Shown piece by piece: positions 8,161 to 14,867 of a stretch of DNA of 15,881 nucleotides. How positions within the stretch are numbered: the first letter of the stretch is position 1; every line of letters begins with the position of its first letter. A program made the translations under genes and the position numbers. This DNA comes from Acidimicrobiaceae bacterium (GTDB lineage Bacteria; Actinomycetota; Acidimicrobiia; Acidimicrobiales; Bog-793). The stretch covers positions 1 through 15,881 of the forward strand of contig JAODBN010000102.1 in the NCBI GenBank assembly GCA_025463965.1, read 5' to 3'. A model generated the notes under the pieces. It saw only the letters and a list, made by a program, of their open reading frames with translations, did not search any database and was not told the origin of the DNA.

Positions 8161-8168
8161 CTCCCCTT
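8161..8168 (-). promoter_or_regulatory. Ribosome binding site of the lipoprotein gene
   Basis: AAGGGGAG on the minus strand lies two bases before ATG 8158. It decides this start over in-frame codons further upstream, which would add about 19 residues before the basic signal-peptide region. Confidence 0.6.
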
Positions 8169-8179
8169 ACCTTCGATAC

Positions 8180-8191
8180 GGAGACATCTCC
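8180..8191. repeat. Short inverted repeat upstream of the lipoprotein operon
   Basis: GGAGACATCTCC has five-base arms (GGAGA/TCTCC) around a two-base centre. It lies 22 bp before ATG 8158, where an operator or 5'-UTR structure could sit. It is short enough to be chance. Confidence 0.25.
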
Positions 8192-8647
8192 CGGGCGGAC
8201 GACCTGGAAGGACAAACCGTAGGTCTCCCCAGGTCAGATTGCGAGGGCCGAGGACGGCCGGAGGGAACTCGGCACCGTGCGACGAGCCACTCCGTTGCCC
8301 TCGAGGGCGTCGGCCCGGGGAGGCCCGAGCTGCGCCACCCGAGCGGTGAACCGCCGGAGGAGGAAGCGAGACTCGCTCGGCCGGGGCGAGCGGCGCGCTC
8401 AGCGATCCGAAAGGTGTGCCGGGGACGTGCGCCGACCGGCTGCGCCGGCCCAACGGCCTCGACGCCGTACATCGCTTCACCACGTCTCGACCCCCCACGC
8501 CGGGCCGGCGAGCGACCGGGACCGCACCGCTTGCAGGGAATCCCGCCCGATCGGGCACGAAAGAGCAGCCGAGCGCCGGGTGCGAGAAGCTGGTCGACGA
8601 GCAAGGTGAGCTCGGGGGCGAGCGTTCTTGGACGGGCGGGTTGCGCG

Positions 8648-8673
8648 CGGAGGCGACCACGTGGTCGCCTCCG
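8648..8673. promoter_or_regulatory. 26-bp perfect palindrome, candidate operator
   Basis: The left half CGGAGGCGACCAC is followed immediately by its exact reverse complement, giving a gapless 26-bp palindrome with CACGTG at its centre. Base 8647 and base 8674 do not pair, so the symmetry ends there. It lies 32 bp before the likely GTG start of the flavoprotein (26 bp before the alternative ATG), outside any gene. That position and the two-fold symmetry suggest a binding site for a dimeric or tetrameric regulator. Without a loop it is a poor terminator, though an RNA hairpin in the 5' UTR is possible. Confidence 0.6.
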
Positions 8674-8694
8674 GATGGAACGAGCGGACAGACC

Positions 8695-8699
8695 AGGAG
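8695..8699 (+). promoter_or_regulatory. Ribosome binding site deciding the flavoprotein start
   Basis: AGGAG directly abuts ATG 8700 but stands six bases before GTG 8706, a normal spacing. GTG 8706 is therefore the preferred start. Confidence 0.55.
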
Positions 8700-8705
8700 A
8701 TGGCC

Positions 8706-10064
8706 GTGGCAGAGCAGGCAGACGTGGTGGTGCTCGGAATGGGCCCCGGGGGGGAAGATCTCGCTGGCAAGCTCGCCGAGGAAGGCGTGCGGGTCGTTGG
8801 GATCGACGCAGAGCTGCTCGGAGGCGAGTGTCCCTACTGGGGCTGCATCCCCTCCAAGATGGTCCTGCGCGCAGCGAGCTCGCTCGCCGAAGCGCGCCGT
8901 GTCTCAATGCTCGCCGGCCGAGCCACGGTGCACCCCGACTGGGTCCCGGTCGCCCGTCGCATCCGGGAGGCCACCGACGATTGGGACGACGCGGCCGCCG
9001 TCGAGCGCTTCGAGGGCAAAGGTGGCCGCTTCCTACGCGGCTTCGGTCGACTGGACGGTCCGGGACGGGTCGTGGTGGGCGAGCACGAGATCGAGGCGAG
9101 CAGGGGCGTGGTGATCGCAACGGGGTCCGAGCCCGTGATCCCGCCCTTGCCCGGTCTCAACGAGGTCCCCTACTGGACCAACCGCCAGGTGCTCTCGGCC
9201 CCGGAGCTGCCGGCCTCGCTGATCGTGCTCGGCGGAGGGGCGATCGGCGTCGAGATGGCTCAGGGCCTCGTCCGCTTCGGCGTCAAGGTGACCGTCGTCG
9301 AAGGCTCGGACCGGATCCTTGCCTACGAGGAGCCGGAGGTAGGCGAAGCGCTCGCAGCGGTGCTCGCCGCCGAGGGGGTGAGCATCCACACCTCGAAACG
9401 CGCGGTCGGAGTCGCCGGGGACGACGACGAGGTGCGCTTGGAGCTCGCGGACGGGACGGTGCTCAGCGCCGAGCGCCTCCTCGTCGCCGTCGGCCGCAAA
9501 CCGAGAATCCGCGGCCTCGGGCTCTCGTCGTACGGCATCGACGAAGGGGTCTCACCGTTGCCGCTCGACGAGAACCTGCGCCTTGCCCCCGGGCTCTGGG
9601 CGCTCGGCGACGTCACCGGCCAAGGGGCCTTCACCCACCTCTCGATGCATCACGCGAAGATCGTGCTCGGCGACCTGCTCGGACGCCCGCACCCGTTGGC
9701 TCCGGTGCGTGCCCTGCCGCGCGTGACCTTCACCGATCCCGAGGTCGGCTCGGTCGGCCTCAGCGAGGCGGGTGCGAAGAAGGCCGGCCATCGCGTGCTC
9801 GTCGGCACCACGCAGATCTCGAGCTCGGCCCGCGGCTTCATCCACGGCCCCGGCAACGAGGGCCTGGTCAAGCTGATCGCCGACGCCGACCGCAACGTGC
9901 TGCTCGGCGCCGTCGTGATGTCGCCGGCAGGTGGCGAGGTGCTCTCGATGCTGACCCTGGCCGTCCACGCGGAGGTACCGATCGGAACGCTGCGGGACAT
10001 GGTCTACGCCTACCCCACCTTCCACCGGGCGATCGAGGCGGCGCTCGCCGAGCTCGGGGGCTAG
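8706..10064 (+). CDS. FAD/NAD(P)-dependent disulfide oxidoreductase, mercuric-reductase/lipoamide-dehydrogenase-like
   Basis: About 452 residues, cytosolic. The N-terminal FAD site VVLGMGPGGEDLAG is followed by the redox pair in GGECPYWGCIPSK (C42 and C47, the CxxxxC of this family). A central NAD(P)-binding Rossmann motif, VLGGGAIGVEMAQ, and the second FAD motif, LWALGDVTGQGAFTH, follow. FTDPEVGSVGLSE marks the dimerisation domain. The enzyme should pass electrons between NAD(P)H, FAD and a dithiol or other acceptor. The C-terminus reads AYPTFHRAIEAAL, where lipoamide dehydrogenase and glutathione reductase have HPTxxE. The catalytic His-Glu pair is thus not in its usual place, and the residue before PT is Tyr. 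There is no N-terminal heavy-metal-associated domain and no mer cluster, so true mercuric reductase is unlikely. The substrate is unknown. It stands alone, converging on the GT2 gene 10 bp downstream, with a 26-bp palindrome upstream. Confidence 0.9.
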   Translation: MAEQADVVVLGMGPGGEDLAGKLAEEGVRVVGIDAELLGGECPYWGCIPSKMVLRAASSLAEARRVSMLAGRATVHPDWVPVARRIREATDDWDDAAAVERFEGKGGRFLRGFGRLDGPGRVVVGEHEIEASRGVVIATGSEPVIPPLPGLNEVPYWTNRQVLSAPELPASLIVLGGGAIGVEMAQGLVRFGVKVTVVEGSDRILAYEEPEVGEALAAVLAAEGVSIHTSKRAVGVAGDDDEVRLELADGTVLSAERLLVAVGRKPRIRGLGLSSYGIDEGVSPLPLDENLRLAPGLWALGDVTGQGAFTHLSMHHAKIVLGDLLGRPHPLAPVRALPRVTFTDPEVGSVGLSEAGAKKAGHRVLVGTTQISSSARGFIHGPGNEGLVKLIADADRNVLLGAVVMSPAGGEVLSMLTLAVHAEVPIGTLRDMVYAYPTFHRAIEAALAELGG

Positions 10065-10106
10065 GACCCGGGGGCTAAGAACTCGGGGATTGGGAACCCG
10101 GGGACT
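10050..10106. repeat. Four imperfect 14-15-bp tandem units at a convergent gene junction
   Basis: The units are GAGCTCGGGGGCTA, GGACCCGGGGGCTA, AGAACTCGGGGATT and GGGAACCCGGGGACT. They share a C-rich/GGGG core with a 14-15-bp period. The repeat spans both stop codons of the convergent genes: the flavoprotein TAG and the glycosyltransferase TAG fall in units with the same GGGGGCTA end. It encodes the low-complexity SPGSQSPSS tail of the glycosyltransferase. Confidence 0.5.
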
Positions 10107-11109
10107 GGAGAGGAGTGGCCCCGCGCCGCTCGCGCAGTCGGATCTCGGCGGTGCCGACGGTGTAACCAGCTCCAGCGAGCGCCAGACCCGCCATCAGGGC
10201 GCCGAGGCGACCAGCGGCCCCCAGGTCACCGCTCGTCAGCTGGCGGAGCTCGTCCATGATTCCCTTGGTCAAAAGCCTGCGCGCGAACTCGCGCTCGGCG
10301 ACGAGATTGCCGGCTTCGCCCATCTCGTGGAACGCCTCGGCCTTGCCCCGGTTGACGAGAAAACAGCGGCGCCAGAAGTAGGACCAAGTCAGCCGGTTGG
10401 CAGGTACGTGATGGTTGACCACCGCGGCAGGCTCGAAGAGCACCGAGCCCCCCGGGGTGTGCGCGACCAGGCGGTGGCACATGTCCATGTCGTCGTGATT
10501 ATCGGAGTGAAATCCCCCGATCGCCAGCAAGTCGGCGCGACGTGCCGCCATCGCAGCCCCGATCAGGTGGCGGACGGGCGCGGCGCTCGTCGGCAGCCCT
10601 TGGTAGATGCAGCCGAACACCCAGTCGTACTGGAGCGGGAACCAACTGGGGCGAGGCGCTCCGTAATCGGGATGGGGAGCCCCCCCGACAGCGACGACGG
10701 ACGGGTCGCCAAGCGGCGCCACCAGTCGCTCGAGCCAGTCGGGCTCGGCGGCGGCGTCATCGTCCAAAAAGGCGATCAGCTCGCCGCTCGCGGCCTCGAG
10801 CGCAGTCGTACGGGCCGATCCGAGTCGCCCGCCGTAGCGGTTCTCGAGGACCCTCACTGGGAGAGCCGCGTCCGGGTCGGAGAAGCTCGCACGCGCCCGC
10901 TCGGCCAGCTCGGCATTGTGGTCGATGCACACGAGCAGCTCGCAGGGCGGCCGCTTCTGGGCGAGCACCGAGGCGACGGAGCGCTCGAGCAGGTCCCAGC
11001 GATCGAGCGTGTACGCGCAGATGACGACGGTGACGTCGAGCCGTTCGCCGGCGTTTTCGGGTCCAGTGTCGTGGCTTGCGGGATCGTGCGCGGCAGTCGG
11101 TGGGTTCAT
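10075..11109 (-). CDS. Family 2 glycosyltransferase
   Basis: 344 residues. The GT-A fold starts at VTVVICAYTLDRWDLL (26), with RLGSARTTALEAASGELIAFLDDDAAAEPDWL carrying the DDD motif (116-118). GFHSDNHDDMDMCHRL (199-213) is the acidic acceptor-side motif; HDDMD replaces the more common EDxD. A conserved-looking HH (233-234) follows. A hydrophobic stretch, LMAGLALAGAGYTVG (305-319), could be one membrane segment near the C-terminus, placing the enzyme at the inner face of the membrane. The tail (QSPGSQSPSS) is encoded by a tandem repeat and is probably not functional. It is the last gene of an operon: its ATG overlaps the stop of the epimerase gene as ATGA. It probably transfers a sugar from a nucleotide donor onto a surface glycan or lipid. 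The donor and acceptor cannot be read. Confidence 0.9.
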   Translation of the reverse strand: MNPPTAAHDPASHDTGPENAGERLDVTVVICAYTLDRWDLLERSVASVLAQKRPPCELLVCIDHNAELAERARASFSDPDAALPVRVLENRYGGRLGSARTTALEAASGELIAFLDDDAAAEPDWLERLVAPLGDPSVVAVGGAPHPDYGAPRPSWFPLQYDWVFGCIYQGLPTSAAPVRHLIGAAMAARRADLLAIGGFHSDNHDDMDMCHRLVAHTPGGSVLFEPAAVVNHHVPANRLTWSYFWRRCFLVNRGKAEAFHEMGEAGNLVAEREFARRLLTKGIMDELRQLTSGDLGAAGRLGALMAGLALAGAGYTVGTAEIRLRERRGATPLQSPGSQSPSS

Positions 11110-12008
11110 TGCAAGGCTCCTTGCCCGAACGGGCGCAGCTCGATGCCGAGGGCGGCCAGCACTTCGCTGCCGGGAACCGCCGGAGCCGGCTTGATGAGAC
11201 CGAGAAGCGAGTCGGAACGGAACGGGAGCGCGATGCCCAGCCGCTCACCGGATCGAAGAACGGTGAGGACCAGTGCGGGCGGCACCGGCAAGAAACGCAG
11301 CCGACGCCCAGCTGGCGCCAGCCCGGCGAGCACCTCAGCGAAGGGGACCGCCCGGGGATTGGCCACACCGACTGGGCCGCCCGGCGCGACGGCCGCACGA
11401 GAGAGCGCCACGACGGCGTCAGCGAGGTCGTCTTCGTGGGCGAGGTACTGGCGGGCCCCGCCGCCGAGCACCGGGACGATCGGGAGTCGGGCGAGGCGCT
11501 GGAGCGTGCCCGCCATGCCGCCCGGCGAGCGCCCGTAGATGAGGCCGGGACGGACGACGACGGCTCCCCTGGCGAGGGCGTCAGCTTCGATCGCCAATTT
11601 CGCCCGGCCGTAGCGCTGCTCGGTGCCGGCGTACGCCGACATGGAGGACAGCACGATCACCCGAGGCACGCCCGCAGCGACGGCCTCGTCGAGGAGCAGG
11701 CGCGTCCCGTCGACGTTCACCCGCCAGATTGGCGTCTCCTCGACGAGCGCCAGGTCGTAGGCACAGTGGACGAGCACGTCCACGTCCGCCAACAGACCCG
11801 GCTCGGGCGCCTCGCCGAGCACGAAGCGGCGCGCGCCAGTGCTGGACCCAGGCGTGCGCACGAGCGGACGAACGGTGTCGCCCTCCTTGGCGAAGCGCTG
11901 GGCGAGCAACCCGCCGAGATAACCCGACGCGCCCGTGATCGCGACGACGCGGCCGGGAGGTCGCTCGCCACCCCGGTCCAGGGTCTTCTCGGAAGGGTTG
12001 GTGCTCAC
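11106..12008 (-). CDS. NAD-dependent epimerase/dehydratase (extended SDR family)
   Basis: 300 residues. The Rossmann motif TGASGYLG (25-32) matches TGxxGxxG of extended short-chain dehydrogenases. VLVHCAYDLALVEE stands where the family has the HxAa segment. NVDGTRLLLDEAVAAGVPRVIVLSSMSAY (98-126) supplies the conserved Ser region, and YGRAK gives the catalytic Y133/K137 pair. VVRPGLIYGR (151-160) is the usual substrate-site loop. Such enzymes epimerise, reduce or dehydrate nucleotide sugars or related carbonyl compounds. The GTG start at 12008 makes a 4-base GTGA overlap with the GMC oxidoreductase stop. Upstream in-frame starts would lie inside that gene and add meaningless sequence. The downstream glycosyltransferase overlaps its stop as ATGA, so the product is likely to feed that enzyme (inference). 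Confidence 0.9.
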   Translation of the reverse strand: MSTNPSEKTLDRGGERPPGRVVAITGASGYLGGLLAQRFAKEGDTVRPLVRTPGSSTGARRFVLGEAPEPGLLADVDVLVHCAYDLALVEETPIWRVNVDGTRLLLDEAVAAGVPRVIVLSSMSAYAGTEQRYGRAKLAIEADALARGAVVVRPGLIYGRSPGGMAGTLQRLARLPIVPVLGGGARQYLAHEDDLADAVVALSRAAVAPGGPVGVANPRAVPFAEVLAGLAPAGRRLRFLPVPPALVLTVLRSGERLGIALPFRSDSLLGLIKPAPAVPGSEVLAALGIELRPFGQGALQ

Positions 12009-13612
12009 CACGGCTGGCCTAGCGATTCGGTGGCGATGCGGTGGGCGTTCGCCATGATCGTGAAGGTGAAGGTGGTCGCCGGCACGTCGGGGAAGACCGA
12101 GGCGTCGACGAGGTGCACGCGCTGCCACGGGGCGACCCGTCCCATCCGGTCGCTCGAGCAACGGTCGGCGGTGCTGGTGTGCCCCCCTGCACGAAGCGGG
12201 AAGCTCCCCCCGAAGTGGTAGCTCTTGCCCCCGGCCGCCAGAACGAGGCGAGGCAGCACCGGGTACAGGTCGAGGTGGCGTCCCGCGAGCGCGACTCGGC
12301 CGAGAACTTGGCGCAGCATCTTGTTCCGAGGCCAGTGCGTCTGATCGCGCCGGATCTCGAGCTCGGCGAGCTCACCGTGGCGCCCGGGGTGCGAGCGGAC
12401 ACGCAAGCGCGGGGAGGCCCACGACGGCAGGTAGCCGAGAGCGACCGAGGTTCTTCGCAGCAGCTCGGTCTGCACCGCCGCAAGCGCGGGCGCCCGCAGG
12501 GGGGCCGGCAGGGCGTCCACGAAGGCGGGGTTGTACGTGTAGAAGTGGAGCTGGGAGAGGTCCCGCCCGCCATCGCCGAGGGCGATCAGCATGTTGAACT
12601 GATTGAGCGTGAACTGGGGCTCGCTGCGAGGATCGCGCGTCGCCCGGGCAGAAAGCATCGGAAGGGTGAACTGCACCGATTCTCCGAGCGACACCTCCCG
12701 CTCGTGCAGGCCGAGCGAGCCAAGCACAAGCCGGGTCGTGCCGATGGCCCCGCAACCGAGGAACGCTCGGTCACCCTGGAAGGTCTGGATCGTCCCGGTC
12801 GCGCGCTCGCGTGCGCGGATCGTCACCCCGTCGGCGCCCTCCTCCACCGACACGGCCAACAGGCCGGAGTGGTACTCCACCCGCCCCGACTGGCGAAGCG
12901 CGTCGAATGTCTGTGAAGCCGAGTAGATGAGCCCGTAGGGACAACCGGTCATGCACAGTCCGCACAAGACGCAATCGTGTGCCCGAAACGCCAGGCGGGC
13001 CTTGCCGACCGTCACGCCCATTCGGGCCAGCGGGGCGCGGTGGCGGGCGTAGTTGGCCAGCACCCGAGCGGTCCGATCAGAGACCGGCGGAAGGGCGGAG
13101 GTGGGCGCGATCAGGGGGAAGCGCTCCGCCAGGTCGTCGTCCTCGCCCGCCAGGGGGACCTGGGCGAGCATCGCCCGGTAGTGGGGCAGCATCTCGTCGA
13201 AGCTCACCGGCCACGCCGCCAACGTCTCCCGGGAGAACGGCATGAGCTGGGAGCCCCACACGTTCGAGAAGCCGCCGTAGGCACCCGACACGAGAGCGGA
13301 CTGAACGTCTTCGAAGGGGGACAGGCCCTGCAGCTGGCCGCCGTCTCGGAAGGGGAAGTCCGATCCGTAGGCACGCTTTTCCGGCAGGCCCCGCACGGAA
13401 GTGGCGACGGGCTGGTGCGACAGCAGGGCGACGTCGTCGGGGCGCCACTCCTCGGGACGGGAACCGGCAAGCCCCGCCCGAACCAGGGCGCGATCCTCCT
13501 CGAGGTGCTCACCGAGGTCGATGACGGTGATCTTCAGGTCGGGTCGGACGCTCAGCGCGACCGCCGCTCCGGCGGCGGCGGGCCCTGAGCCGACTACAAG
13601 GGCGGTCGGCAC
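12005..13612 (-). CDS. GMC-type FAD-dependent oxidoreductase with CxxCxxCxxxCP motif
   Basis: 535 residues. It starts with an FAD-binding Rossmann fold (TALVVGSGPAAAGAAVAL; GSGPAAAG) and ends with the GMC C-terminal signature VHLVDASVFPDVPATTFTFT (from about 499). SYHFGGSFPLR (464 on) holds the likely catalytic His (H466). SGAYGGFSNVWGSQLMPF (110-127) resembles the FAD-covering loop. DCVLCGLCMTGCPYG has four cysteines (C214, C217, C220, C224) spaced as in [4Fe-4S] ferredoxins. The family oxidises alcohols or sugars to aldehydes, ketones or acids. There is no export signal, so it is cytosolic and probably acts on a sugar or glycoconjugate with its operon partners. GTG 13612 is chosen because the Rossmann strand begins there. 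No Shine-Dalgarno site is seen, but TACGCT lies six bases upstream on the same strand, so a leaderless mRNA is possible. Any longer start would cross the divergent basic-protein gene. Confidence 0.88.
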   Translation of the reverse strand: MPTALVVGSGPAAAGAAVALSVRPDLKITVIDLGEHLEEDRALVRAGLAGSRPEEWRPDDVALLSHQPVATSVRGLPEKRAYGSDFPFRDGGQLQGLSPFEDVQSALVSGAYGGFSNVWGSQLMPFSRETLAAWPVSFDEMLPHYRAMLAQVPLAGEDDDLAERFPLIAPTSALPPVSDRTARVLANYARHRAPLARMGVTVGKARLAFRAHDCVLCGLCMTGCPYGLIYSASQTFDALRQSGRVEYHSGLLAVSVEEGADGVTIRARERATGTIQTFQGDRAFLGCGAIGTTRLVLGSLGLHEREVSLGESVQFTLPMLSARATRDPRSEPQFTLNQFNMLIALGDGGRDLSQLHFYTYNPAFVDALPAPLRAPALAAVQTELLRRTSVALGYLPSWASPRLRVRSHPGRHGELAELEIRRDQTHWPRNKMLRQVLGRVALAGRHLDLYPVLPRLVLAAGGKSYHFGGSFPLRAGGHTSTADRCSSDRMGRVAPWQRVHLVDASVFPDVPATTFTFTIMANAHRIATESLGQPW

Positions 13613-13671
13613 CGGCTCAGCGTAACGGGGCCCCCGACCATGGATGCGAAGACCCGCAGAGCAAATCCGTC

Positions 13672-14190
13672 GTGAGTAGGGTGAGCGTCGTGCCAACACG
13701 TCCCTCGCTCCCGAAGAGCACGGGGTCGCGCGGGCGCACTCCCCGCCCGACCCGGGTGCCAAAGCTCGGGTTGAAAAAGGCGGGCGCGGCGAAAAAGGCA
13801 AGCGCGAAGGCACCCGGGTCGAAGCTGCCTGGCATGAAGAAGCTCGCTCGCCCGAAGGCACCAAAGGCGCCGAAGGCGCCCAGGGGCGTGAAGCTGCCCG
13901 CCGCTGGCAAAAAGGCCGCCGCACCCAAGGCCCCCGACAGCGGGAAGATCCCGGGCGCAAAGAAGGCGGCGCTTCCCGGGCACGCCAACAAGCTGACACA
14001 GCCCGCTGGAGCGGGCGGCGGGGCGAAGAAGGCCCCGGCGCGCCCGCCTCGCCCGCCGAGCAAATTGAAGCTCAAGGCCATGGCGGTGGGTGCGCGCAAG
14101 TCAGCGGCGAAAAAGGCCGGTGGAGGAAAGGGGGGCCCCGGTCCCTCCCCCCACAAGGCCGCTTTCCCGGGGGCTCTTCCGAAGGCCTGA
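13672..14190 (+). CDS. Very basic Lys/Ala/Pro-rich, histone-H1-like protein
   Basis: Up to 172 residues with about 32 Lys, 11 Arg and a single acidic residue (one Asp, no Glu); Cys, Trp and Tyr are absent. The whole chain is low-complexity, built of KAP, KKA and K-L-P steps such as RPKAPKAPKAPRGVKLPAAGK. No folded domain is visible. This composition resembles eukaryotic H1 tails, bacterial H1-like proteins and the C-terminal tails of mycobacterial HU, which bind nucleic acid through charge. DNA compaction is thus a reasonable guess, but RNA or polyphosphate binding is equally possible. Starts GTG 13672, 13681 and 13690 are all possible; AGGGTGA before 13690 is the best ribosome site. It is divergent from the GMC gene with only 59 bp between. 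A chance open frame is possible in such GC-rich DNA, but the dense AAG codons argue against it. Confidence 0.65.
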   Translation: MSRVSVVPTRPSLPKSTGSRGRTPRPTRVPKLGLKKAGAAKKASAKAPGSKLPGMKKLARPKAPKAPKAPRGVKLPAAGKKAAAPKAPDSGKIPGAKKAALPGHANKLTQPAGAGGGAKKAPARPPRPPSKLKLKAMAVGARKSAAKKAGGGKGGPGPSPHKAAFPGALPKA

Positions 14191-14245
14191 GGCCCCCGCC
14201 AAGAAGCGCCAGGCCGGTCCGAGGAGGACGAGCCGTCGACGCGCT

Positions 14246-14731
14246 TCAGCTTGCGGCGCCCTGCCCACGGTGCTCGAGGAGCTCTTCCAGGCGGTCGAGG
14301 AGCTCGGCTTGCGCCCGGATCAACTTGGTCCGAGCGACGTCCGCGCGGAACCACGCAACCTTGTCCACCTCGGGGAAGCGAACGATCCTCCCCGAGCGAG
14401 GGGGCCATTCCACCTCGGCCTCGTTGCTCGTCGTCTCCGTGCAGTCGAAATCGGCTCCGAGGGCGAACGCATGGACCAACTTCCCGCTCGACTGTCGCAC
14501 CACGCCGAGGTCGAACCGCTCTCCAGCAGGCGCCGGGCGTCCGAGCTCCTCGGCGAACTCCCGCTCGGCCTCGACCAGCGGATCGTCCTCCTCGCCGTGC
14601 TCGCCCTTCGGGATGGACCAGGCCGCCTCGTCCTTGTTCCTCCAAAACGGGCCACCGGGGTGCACGAGCAGGACCTCGAGGCCGTCCCGTCCCCGTCGGT
14701 GCAGCAAAAGCCCCGCCGCACGCTTTCCCAT
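14246..14731 (-). CDS. NUDIX hydrolase (MutT-like, COG4119 type)
   Basis: 161 residues. The start MGKRAAGLLLHRRGRDGLEVLLVHPGGPFWRNKDEAAWSIPKG closely follows the pattern of the small NUDIX group usually labelled predicted NTP pyrophosphohydrolase. The NUDIX box runs from G43 to G64: REFAEELG (57-64) is perfect, while the first box glutamate is replaced by D49. Family members cleave a nucleoside diphosphate linked to another group, with Mg2+ held by the box glutamates. They serve in clean-up of oxidised or unusual nucleotides. The exact substrate cannot be read. The start is ATG 14731, with AGGAGGGGA just upstream, so the upstream open frame is not used. It lies downstream of amtB-glnK in the same direction but beyond two strong hairpins, so it probably has its own promoter. 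It converges on the basic-protein gene, 55 bp away. Confidence 0.9.
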   Translation of the reverse strand: MGKRAAGLLLHRRGRDGLEVLLVHPGGPFWRNKDEAAWSIPKGEHGEEDDPLVEAEREFAEELGRPAPAGERFDLGVVRQSSGKLVHAFALGADFDCTETTSNEAEVEWPPRSGRIVRFPEVDKVAWFRADVARTKLIRAQAELLDRLEELLEHRGQGAAS

Positions 14732-14732
14732 G

Positions 14733-14741
14733 TCCCCTCCT
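14733..14741 (-). promoter_or_regulatory. Strong ribosome binding site of the NUDIX gene
   Basis: AGGAGGGGA on the minus strand stands directly before ATG 14731. It sets this start and excludes a 54-residue N-terminal extension that would read through the hairpin region. Confidence 0.75.
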
Positions 14742-14813
14742 CTCGAGAGCTCTAGCCGCGCTCTACCCCTCGTCGGCCCCGGCGAGCTTCCGCGGTAGGG
14801 ATTCGACGCGGCA

Positions 14814-14854
14814 GGCCCCCGGGGACTGGAGCACGCTCCAGCCTCCCGGGGGCC
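14814..14854 (-). terminator. Strong two-part hairpin downstream of glnK
   Basis: The outer arms GGCCCCCGGG (14814-14823) and CCCGGGGGCC (14845-14854) pair perfectly. The inner arms CTGGAGC and GCTCCAG pair over 14826-14841 with a tiny loop. The stem lies 43 bases past the glnK stop and before the NUDIX gene. No U-run follows on either strand, which is common for actinobacterial terminators. Confidence 0.6.
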
Positions 14855-14867
14855 CGGTCGCCTTGGC

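Larger units (their letters stand above)
8159..8705. other. Divergent intergenic region between the lipoprotein operon and the flavoprotein gene
   Basis: About 547 bp without a convincing gene. All open frames translate to Arg/Pro/Ala-rich text with no domain. The region must hold the promoter of the lipoprotein/protease/glycosyltransferase operon and that of the flavoprotein. It contains a short inverted repeat (GGAGA-CA-TCTCC, 8180-8191) about 20 bp before the lipoprotein start, a small CCGGC-tgc-GCCGG hairpin at 8436-8448, and a 26-bp perfect palindrome near the flavoprotein start. No tRNA or known riboswitch was recognised. Confidence 0.6.

Noticed and set aside
8706..10064. Calling the flavoprotein a mercuric reductase (merA)
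   Set aside because: It lacks the heavy-metal-associated N-terminal domain and the C-terminal vicinal cysteines, and there are no other mer genes nearby.
7352..10078. A 908-codon plus-strand frame crossing the lipoprotein and flavoprotein genes
   Set aside because: The real genes with recognisable domains are in other frames. This one reads as Arg/Gly/Ala-rich noise through the intergenic region.
14819..14832. The 14-mer CCCGGGGACTGGAG shared with the repeat region near 10098
   Set aside because: One shared 14-mer is expected about once by chance in a GC-rich window of this length, so it is not evidence of a mobile repeat.
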